Origin: Aegilops tauschii subsp. strangulata
Lineage: Eukaryota; Streptophyta; Magnoliopsida; Poales; Poaceae
DNA: 64,000 bases
Assembly: GCF_002575655.3 (NCBI RefSeq)
Contig: NC_053037.3
Coordinates: 51,348,242-51,412,241, forward strand
Direction of reading: 5' to 3'
Below the pieces are notes generated by a model. It was not told the DNA's origin and ran no database searches. It saw nothing but the letters and a program-made list of their open reading frames with translations. Positions 55,794-64,000 of the stretch are shown piece by piece (position 1 is the stretch's first letter; each line of letters starts with the position of its first letter). The position numbers were made by a program, and so were the translations under genes.

Positions 55794-58700
55794 CTAGGAA
55801 AGTGTTTCATGCCTTTCAGAAATTCTAATATTCCCTTCTTTCATATCAATAATTGCACCAATCGTTTTAAGGAAAGGTCTACCAAGAATAATAGGACATG
55901 AAGGATTGCAATCTATATCAAGGACAATGAAATATACGGGCACATAATTCCTATTTGCAACAATAAGAACATCATTAATTCTTCCCATAGTTTTCTTAAT
56001 GGTGAAATCCGTAAGGTGCAAGTTTAAAGAACAATCATCAAATTCACGGAAACCTAACACATCACACAAAGTTTTTGAAATCGTGGAAACACTAGCAACC
56101 AAATCACACAAAGCATAGAATTCATGATCTTTAATTTTAATTTTAATAGTAGGTTCCCACTCATCATAAAGTTTTCTAGGGATAGAAACTTCTAATTCAA
56201 GCTTTTCTTCATAAGATTGCATTAGAGCATCAACGATATGTTTGGTAAAAGCTTTATTTTGACTATAAGCATGCGGAGAATTTAGCACGGATTGCAACAA
56301 GGAAATACAATCTATTAAAGAACAATTATCATAATTAAATTCCTTGAAATCCAAAATAGTGGGTTCATTGCTATGTAAAGTTTTGACCTCTTCAATCCCA
56401 CTTTTACCAATTTTTGCATCAAGATCTAAAAACTCCGAATCATTGGGACGCCTTTTAACTAAAGTTGACTCATCTCTGTTGGGGAACGTAGTAATAATTC
56501 AAAATTTTCCTACGTATCACCAAGATCAATCTAGGAGATGCTAGCAACGAGAGAGAGGGAGTGCATCTTCATACCCTTGAAGATCGCTAAACGGAAGCGT
56601 TACAAGAACGCGGTTGATGGGGTCGTACTCGCGGCGATTCAAATCGCGGAAGATCCGATCTAGCGCCGAACGGACGGCGCCTCCGCGTTCAACACACGTA
56701 CAGCCCGGGGACGTCTCCTCCTTCTTGATCCATCAAGGGGAGAGGAGAAGTTGAGGAAGGACTCCGGCAGCACGACGGCGTGGTGGTGGAGCTTGTGGTA
56801 TTCCTGCTGGGCTTCGCCAAGCTCTACGGAGGAGAAGGAAGAGTTGGAGGAGGGAGGGGCTGCGCCAGGGAAGGGGTGCGGCTGCCCTCTCTCTCCCTCA
56901 CTATATATAGGGGGAAGGGGGTGGAGGAGGCGCCCTAGGTTTCCCTAGGGGAGGGGTGGCGGCCACAGGGGAAACCCTAGATGGGTTTGGGCGCCCCCAC
57001 CCCTAGGAAACTTGCCCCCCAAGCCGGGAGGGGCGGCTGCCCTAGGGGAGGCGCCGCCACCTCTCCAAGTTACGTGAGAGGGGTTGGGAGGGGCGCACAG
57101 CCCCTTAGTGGGCTGGTGTGCCCCCTCCCCTTGGCCCATAAGGCCCCCCAACGCTTGCCGGGGCCTCCGAAACACCTTTCGGTCACGCTGGTCGTCACCC
57201 GGTACTCCCAGAACAATTCCGGACTCCAATACCCTTCGTCCAATATATCGATCTTCACCTCCGGACCATTCCGGAGTTCCTCGTCACGTCCGGGATCTCA
57301 TCCGGGACTCCGAACAACCTTCGGTAACCACATAGTATTTCCCATAACAACTCTAGCGTCACCGAACCTTAAGTGTGTAGACCCTACGGGTTCGGGAACC
57401 ATGCAGACATGACCGAGACAACCTCCGGCCAATAACCAATAGCGGGATCTGGATACCCATATTGGCTCCCACATGTTCCATGATGATCTCATCAGATGAA
57501 CCACGATGTTGGGGATTCAATCAATCCCATATACAATTCCCTTTGTCTATCGGTATGTTACTTGCCCGAGATTCGATCGTCGGTATCCCCATACCTCGTT
57601 CAATCTCGTTACCGGCAAGTCTCTTTACTCGTTACGTAACGCATGATCCCGCGACTAACTCCTTAGTCACATTGAGCTCATTATGATGATGCATTACCGA
57701 GTGGGCCCGGAGATACCTCCCCGTCATACGGAGTGACAAATCCCAGTCTCGATTCGTGCCAACTCAACAGATACTTTCGGAGATACCTGTAGTGCACCTT
57801 TATAGCCACCCAGTTACGTTGTGACGTTTGGTACACCCAAAGCATTCCTACGGTATCCGGGAGTTGCACAATCTCATGGTCTAAGGAAATGATACTTGAC
57901 ATTAGAAAAGCTCTTAGCAAACGAACTACACGATCTTGTGCTATGCTTAGGATTGGGTCTTGTCCATCACATCATTCTCCTAATGATGTGATCCCGTTAT
58001 CAGTGACATCCAATGTCCATGGTTAGGAAACCATAACCATCTATTGATCAACGAGCTAGTCAACTAGAGGCTTATTAGGGACATGTTGTGGTCTATGTAT
58101 TCACACATGTATTACGGTTTCCAGTTAATACAATTATAGCATGAACAATAGACAATTATCATGAACAAGGAAATACAATAATAACAATTTTATTATTGCC
58201 TCTAGGGCATATTTCCAACAATCTCCAGTCCCATCATTATCAACATTCATATTGCAAAACAAAGATTTAATAGGAGACACATCAATCACTTTTAGATCTT
58301 CATCCCTATTATCATAAAAACTAGAAGAACACGCTTTTACAAAGCAATCTTTCTTAGCACGCATCCTAGCGGTTCTTTGTTTGCACTCATCAATGGAAAT
58401 TCTCATAGCTTTGAGAGACTCATTGATATCATGCTTAGGTGGAATAGATCTAACTTTCAAAGAATCAACATCAAGAGAAATTCTATCCACGTTCCTAGCC
58501 AATTCATCAATCTTAGGCAATTTTTCTTCAAGCAAAGCATTGAAATTATTTTGAGAAATCATAAATTCTTTAACACTAGTCTCGAAATCAGAGGGCGTCT
58601 TATTAAAATTTCCATACGAGTTGTTGTAGGAATTACTATAATTATTAGAGGAATTACTAGGGTACGGCCTAGGATTAAAGTTTCCTCTATTAGCGTTGTT

Positions 58701-59536
58701 ACCAAAATTGTTCCTACCAACAAAATTCACATCCATAGATTCATTATTATTCTCAATCAAAGTAGACAAAGGCATACCATTGGGATCAGAAGAAACACTC
58801 TTATTAGACAACAATTTCATAAGTTCATCCATCTTTCCACTCAAAACATTAATCTCTTCAATTGCATGCACCTTTTTACTAGTAGATCTTTCAGTGTGCC
58901 ATTGAGAATAATTAACCATAATATTATCTAGGAGTTTAGTAGCTTCTCCTAAGGTGATTTCCATAAAAGTGCCTCCCGCGGCCGAATCTAAAAGATTTCT
59001 AGAAGCAAAATTCAATCCGGGATAAAACTTTTGTATAATCATCCATAAATTCAAACCATGTGTAGGGCAATTACGTATCATTAATTTCATCCTCTCCCAA
59101 GCTTGTGCAACATGTTCATGATCAAGTTGCTTAAAATTCATAATATCGTTTCTAAGAGAGATGATCTTAACGGGAGGAAAATACTTAGAGATAAAAGCAT
59201 CTTTGCACTTATTCCATGAATCAATACTATTTTTAGGCAAAGACGAAAACCAAGTTTTAGCACGATCTCTAAGTAAAAAGGAAATAGCTTCAATTTAACA
59301 ATATCATTATCCACATCTTTCTTCTTTTGCATATCACATAAATCAAGAAAGCTGTTTAGATGGGTAGCGGCATCTTCACTAGGAAGGCCGGCGAATTGAT
59401 CTTTCATGACAAGATTCAACAAAGCAGCATTGATTTCACAAGATTCAGCATCGGTAATAGGAGCAATCGGGGTGCTAAGAAAATCATTGGTGTTGGTATA
59501 GAAAAAGTCACACAATTTAGTATTATCTTGAGCCAT
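55794..59536 (-). pseudogene. Gag and protease-like gene, frameshifted and split by a solo LTR
   Basis: Starts at 59536 (MAQDNTKLCDFFYTNTND). A gag domain of the plant retrotransposon type follows (SWNKCKDAFISKYFP, AWERMKLMIRNCPTHG), broken by a one-base frameshift near 59275. An Asn/Ser-rich stretch comes next (58600-58700). The Angela-type LTR (56477-58220) interrupts it; the frame resumes at 56476 and ends at 55794 with an aspartic-protease-like segment (ALCDLVASVSTISKTLCDVL, PIILGRPFLKTIGAIIDMKE). The catalytic position expected to be D-x-G is D-L-V here, so protease activity is unlikely. Confidence 0.75.
56477..58220 (-). mobile_element. Solo LTR of an Angela/BARE/WIS-type copia element
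   Basis: 1744 bp. On the minus strand it begins TGTTGGAAATATGCCCTAG and ends ACGTTCCCCAACA. Perfect 5-bp target duplications ATCTC flank it (56472-56476 and 58221-58225). No internal region is present, so the element inserted into the gag gene and was then reduced by LTR-LTR recombination. Terminus and length match the abundant Triticeae Angela/BARE family. Confidence 0.9.
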
Positions 59537-59729
59537 CGTGACAAGCAAGCAGTACAACACAAAAGCACACAAGAAGCGAGCGAAAAAGAGGCGAACGGAA
59601 AGAGAGGGCGAATAAAATGACAAGGGTGAAGTGGGGGAGAGGAAAACGAGAGACGAATGTCAAATAATGTAATGCGAGGGATAAGAGTTTGTGATGGGTA
59701 CTTGGCATGTCTTGACTTGTGCGTAGACT

Positions 59730-59746
59730 CCCCGGCAACGGCGCCA
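59730..59746 (-). other. Primer-binding-site-like sequence
   Basis: On the minus strand TGGCGCCGTTGCCGGGG starts 11 bases after the 3' end of the middle LTR, the expected position of a tRNA primer site. I do not assign the tRNA with confidence. Confidence 0.55.
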
Positions 59747-59757
59747 GAAATCCTTCT

Positions 59758-61342
59758 TGCTACCTCTTGAACATGCGTTGGTTTTCCCTTGAAGAGGAAA
59801 GGGTGATGCAGCAAAGTAGCGTAAGTATTTCCCTCAGTTTTTGAGAACCAAGGTATCAATCCAGTAGGAGGCCACACGCAAGTCCCTCGTACCTACACAA
59901 ACAAATAAGAAACTTGCAACCAACGCGATAAAGGGGTTGTCAATCCCTTCATGGCCACTCGCAAAAGTGAGATCTGGTAGAGATGATAAGATAATATTTT
60001 TGGTATTTTTATGATAAAGATTAAAAGTAAAGATTGCAAAATAAACGGCGACAGAAATAGCTAGTTGATGGGAGATTAATATGATGGAAAATAGACCCGG
60101 GGGCCATAGGTTTCACTAGTGGCTTCTCTCAAAATAGTATAAGTATTACGGTGGGTGAACAAATTACTGTCGAGCAATTGATAGAAAAGTGCTTAGTTAT
60201 GAGAATATCTAGGCATGATCATGTATATAGGCATCACGTCCGCGACAAGTAGACCGAAACGATTCTGCATCTACTACTATTACTCCACACATCGACCGCT
60301 ATCCAACATGCATATAAAGTATTAAGTTCATAAGAACAGAGTAACGCATTAGGCAAGATGACATGATGTAGAGGGATAAAATCACGCAATATGATATAAA
60401 CCCCATCTTTTTATCCTTGATGGCAACAATACAATACGTGCCTTGCTGCCTCTGCTGTCACTGGGAAAGGACACCGCAAGATTGAACCCAAAGCTAAGCG
60501 CTTCTCTCATTGCAAGAAAGATCAATCTAGTAGGTCAAACCAAACTGATAATTCGAAAACACTTGCAAAGATAACCACTAATACATAAAAGAATTCATAG
60601 AAGATTCAAATATTGTTCATAGATAATCTTGATCATAAACCCACAATTCATCGGATCTCGACAAACACACCGCAAAAAGAGTTACATCGCATAGATCTCC
60701 AAGAAGATCGAGGAGAACTTTGTATTGAGATCCAAAGAGAGAGAAGAAGACATCTAGCTAATAACTATGGACCCGAAGGTCTGAGGTAAACTACTCACAC
60801 ATCATCGGAGAGGCTATGGTGTTGATGTAGAAGCCCTCCATGATCGATTCCCCCTCCGGCGGAGCGCCGGAAAAGGCCCCAAGATGGGATCTCATGGGTA
60901 CAGAAGGTTACGGCGGTGGAAATAGGGTTTCATGGTGCTCCTGGATGTTTTCGGGGTACATGGTTATATATAGGAGGAAGAAGTAGGTCGGTGGAGCTGC
61001 GAGGGGCCCACGAGGGTGGGGGGCGCGCCCGGGGGGCAGACGCGCCTCCCTGCCTCGTGGCCTCCTCGCTTCTTTCTTGACGTCCACTCCAAGTCCTCTG
61101 GATCACGTTTGTTCCGAAAATCACTCTCCCGAAGGTTTCATTACGTTTGGATTCCGTTTGATATTCCTTTTTTGCGAAACACTGAAATAGGCAAAAAAAC
61201 AGCAATTTGCACTGGGCCTTGGGTTAGTAGGTTAGTCCCAAAAATAATATAAAAGTGTATAATAAAGCCCATTAAACATCCAAAACAGATAATATAACAG
61301 CATGGAACAATAAAAAATTATAGATACGTTGGAGACGTATCA
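59758..61342 (-). repeat. Gypsy-like LTR, middle (shared)
   Basis: 1585 bp with intact TG...CA ends. It is the 5' LTR of the gag-bearing unit (to its left) and also the 3' LTR of the collapsed unit on its right, because a polypurine tract (61343-61356) and interior sequence adjoin it there. Confidence 0.85.
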
Positions 61343-63135
61343 AGCATCCCCAAGCTTAATTCCTGCTCGTCCTCGAGTAGGTAAATGATAAAAACAGAAT
61401 TTTTGATGTGGAATGCTACCTAGCATATTTCTCAATGTAATTTTATTTATTGTGGCATAAATGTTCAAATCCGAGAGATTCAAGATAAAAGTTTAATATT
61501 GACATAAAAATAATAATATTTTAAGCATACTAACTAAGCAATCATGTCTTCTCAAAATAACATGGCCAAAGAAAGTTCATCCCTACAAAATCATATAGTT
61601 TGGTCATGCTCCATTTTCGTCACACAAGAATGCTCTCATCATGCACAACCCCGATGACAAGCCAAGCAATTGTTTCATACTTTAGTAATCTTAAACTTTT
61701 TTCAACTTTCACGCAATACATGAGCGTGAGCCATGGATATAGCACTATGGGTGGAATAGAATATAATGATAGGGGTTATGTGGAGAAGACAAAAAAGGAG
61801 AAAGTCTCACATTGACGCGGCTAATCAACGGGCTAGGGAGATGCCCATCAATTGATGTCAATGGAAGGAGTAGGGATTGCCATGCAATGGATGCACTAGA
61901 GCTATAAATGTATGAAAGCTCAACAAAAGAAACTAAGTGGGTGTGCATCCAACTTGCTTGCTCACGAAAACCTAGGGCATTTGAGGAAGCCCATTTTTGA
62001 ATATACAAGCCAAGTTCTATAATGAAAAATTCCCAGTAGTATCTGAAAATGACAAAACAAGAGACTCTCTATCATAAAGATCATGGTGCTACTTTGAAGC
62101 TCAAGTGTGGAAAAAGGATGGTAGCATTGTCCCTTTTTATTTATTTTTATTTCTTTTTTTTTGGCCCCCTTTTTTTATTTGGCCTTTCTCTTTTTTTATT
62201 TGGGACAATGCTCTATTAATGATGATCATCACACTTCTATTTATTTACAACTCAATGATTACAACTCGATACTAGAACAAAATATGACTCTATATGAATG
62301 CCTCCGGCGGTGTAATGGGATGGGCAATGAATCAAGAGTGACATGTATGAAATAATATGCATGGTGGCCTTGCCACAAATACGATGTCAACTACATGATC
62401 ATTCAAGGCAATATGACAATGATGAAGCGCGTCATAATAAACGAAACGGTGGAAAATTGCATGACAATATATCTCGGAATGGCTATGGAAATGCCATAAT
62501 AGGTAGGTATGGTGACTGTTTTGAGGAAGATATAAGGAGGTTTATGTGTGGTAGAGTGTATCGTATCACGGGGTTTGGATGCACCGGCGAAGTTTGCACC
62601 AACTCTCAAGGTGAGAAAGGGCTATCACGGTACCGAAGAGGCTAGCAATGATGGAAAGGTGAGAGTGCGTATAATCCATGAACTCGACATTAGTCATAAA
62701 GAACTCACATACTTATTGTAAAAAATCTACAAGTCATCAAAAACCAAGCACTACGCGCATGCACCTAGGGGGATAGATTGGTAGGAAAAGACCATTGCTC
62801 GTCCCCGACCGCCATTCATAAGGATGACAATCAAAGAACACCTCATGTTTCAAATTTGTTACACAACGTTTACCATACGTGCATGCTACGGGACTTGCAA
62901 ACTTCAACACAAGTATTTCTCAAATTCACAACTACTCAACTAGCACAACTTTAATATCACTATCTCCATATCTCAAAACAATCATCAAGTATCAAACTTC
63001 TCTTAGTATTCAATGCACTTATATGAAAGTTTAAATTATATCCATCTTGGATGCCAATCATATTAGGACTAATTTTATAGTCAAAGCAAATTACCATGCT
63101 GTTCTAAAAGACTCTCAAAATAATATTAGGACTAA
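61343..63135 (-). other. Collapsed second interior of the gypsy-like element
   Basis: Matches 52898-54668 in order and orientation (polypurine tract, then the AT-rich non-coding part). It then breaks off at about 63126. About 15 bp of filler (63124-63138) repeats 63061-63075 before LTR sequence begins. The gag gene, primer site and most of the outer LTR are missing. Confidence 0.75.
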
Positions 63136-63405
63136 TTTCTTGACGTCCACTCCAAGTTCTCTGGATCACGTTTGTTCCGAAAATCAATCTCCCGAAGGTT
63201 TCATTCCGTTTGGATTCCGTTTGATATTTCTTTTCTGCAAAACACTGAAATAGGCAAAAAAACAGCAATTTGCACTGGGCCTTGGGTTAGTAGGTTAGTC
63301 CCAAAAATAATATAAAAGTGTATAATAAAGTCCATCAAACATCCAAAATAGATAATATAATAGCATGGAACAAATAAAAATTATAGATACGTTGGAGACT
63401 TATCA
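63136..63405 (-). repeat. Gypsy-like LTR fragment, right
   Basis: 270 bp corresponding to about 61073-61342 of the middle LTR (the start of the LTR on the minus strand), ending TATCA and followed by the target-site copy CGCCG. The rest of this outer LTR is deleted. Confidence 0.8.
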
Positions 63406-63619
63406 CGCCGTTGTACGCTAGGTTTGGGGCCGGTCCTTTTCTCTAATGATGTCTGAAATATAATAAATGAGCTTCGGTTTGTATGAAAATCATCCGGTTT
63501 GCATATAATTCGTCTAAAACCTGGCTTGAAATGTATGCGTATAGCTTTGAATGGCCGACCCCCGGACTGGTCTCCTCATCCGCGCTGTTCACTTTGTGGG
63601 GCAGCGTTGGAGGATGCCC
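63406..63619 (+). mobile_element. Harbinger-like element, right part
   Basis: Continuation of the element at 49948-51307 beyond the gypsy-like insertion. It ends GCGTTGGAGGATGCCC, the inverted match of the left GGGCATCTTCAATGC, followed by the TAA target duplication. Confidence 0.75.
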
Positions 63620-63622
63620 TAA

Positions 63623-64000
63623 AGAAATATCGAACCGGCGGATGATCGCGTGGCAGGCGAGGAAAAACCAGTCAATTTTGTAGAAGATTGACCCAAGATT
63701 ACATCCAATTTCGTACTAAAAAAAAGCAGAGCATTCCATGGTCACTCCTCCATACTCTGCATCCCCATCTGAGTCGCATTCTAGTCAGCTTTTCTCTCCC
63801 AACTCTCTCTAGAAGCAGCAGAAACGATCCAGTCGACACACTTGAACCAACCATGCTTGCATGCTCACCTACCTCTACCTGGAATAACATCACAAAGTAC
63901 ACTAGTAGTTAAGCAACAAAACCTAATACTACTATTGGACGGGAACAAGCAGACACACAGACTATAAGACGCACGTCGAGGCAGACAGACATCGCAGAAG
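63623..64000. other. Right edge, no recognised feature
   Basis: Low-copy-looking sequence with CT-rich stretches (about 63740-63820). No gene or repeat can be supported within the window; it could be the flank of a gene further right. Confidence 0.35.

Larger units (their letters stand above)
51308..63405 (-). mobile_element. Gag-only gypsy-like composite element (three LTRs, outer unit collapsed)
   Basis: On the minus strand: LTR fragment (63405-63136), a collapsed interior (63135-61343), full LTR (61342-59758), full interior (59757-52898) and full LTR (52897-51308). Minus-strand LTRs begin TGATACG(T/C)CTCCAACGTATC-like and end in GGTA(G/C)CA-like sequence. Flanks are CGCCA (51303-51307) and CGCCG (63406-63410), a near-perfect target duplication inside the Harbinger-like element. 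The interior codes for gag and a protease-like part but has no RT, RNase H or integrase, so the element is non-autonomous. It is assigned to Ty3/gypsy by gag type only; I do not name the family. Confidence 0.8.

Overview
This is a plant nuclear window, almost certainly from a Triticeae grass (wheat, Aegilops or barley type). The evidence is intron-rich plant genes, Stowaway-type MITEs, a Harbinger-like element opening with GGGCATC and flanked by TAA, an Angela/BARE/WIS-type solo LTR (TGTTGGAAATATGCCC...), and a Sukkula-like large retrotransposon derivative with 4.1-kb LTRs and a non-coding interior. Species and subgenome cannot be fixed from the sequence alone. There are no rRNA, tRNA or CRISPR features.

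Gene island (about 0.6-13.8 kb). Three genes can be modelled. (1) 5002-606, minus: seven exons that join in frame into an 817-residue protein with a receptor-kinase-type domain, then a U-box, then armadillo repeats. This kinase/E3-ligase/ARM fusion is the most interesting item in the window; both its kinase and its U-box carry substitutions at key positions. (2) 7753-8427, plus: an intronless thylakoid-lumen TPR-like protein with a twin-arginine lumenal signal. (3) 13755-8993, minus: an 18-exon, 957-residue LRR-VIII-type receptor kinase (HPCA1/At5g49770 relatives). Genes 2 and 3 converge tail to tail. MITEs sit between and inside the genes.

Repeat and decay zone (14-20 kb): exon-like fragments, two adjacent foldback elements, AT-rich repeats, a (TA)n microsatellite framed by inverted repeats, and a frameshifted LINE-type RNase H remnant.

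Composite LARD (20056-38234): three LTRs and two non-coding interiors (LTR-int-LTR-int-LTR) between near-identical 5-bp target duplications TCCGA/TCCAA. On its 3' flank is a small hypothetical minus-strand ORF behind a good TATA box.

Unclassified repeat field (39.9-44.9 kb): duplicated A-rich blocks, a palindromic GAGGCACG repeat, a minisatellite, a hAT-like MITE and a long foldback MITE.

Tandem duplication and nested transposons (44.9-63.6 kb): a 3.04-kb direct duplication carries part of a Harbinger-like element whose internal ORF is broken in the same places in both copies. The right-hand Harbinger is split by a 12.1-kb minus-strand gag-only gypsy-like element. That element is itself a three-LTR composite with its outermost unit collapsed at a junction holding templated filler, and its gag gene is interrupted by an Angela-type solo LTR with a perfect ATCTC target duplication. 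The inferred order is Harbinger insertion, then decay of its ORF, then tandem duplication, with gypsy insertion, its unequal recombination, and Angela insertion followed by LTR-LTR excision layered on top. All gene models are hand-spliced from the sequence and untested by transcript data.
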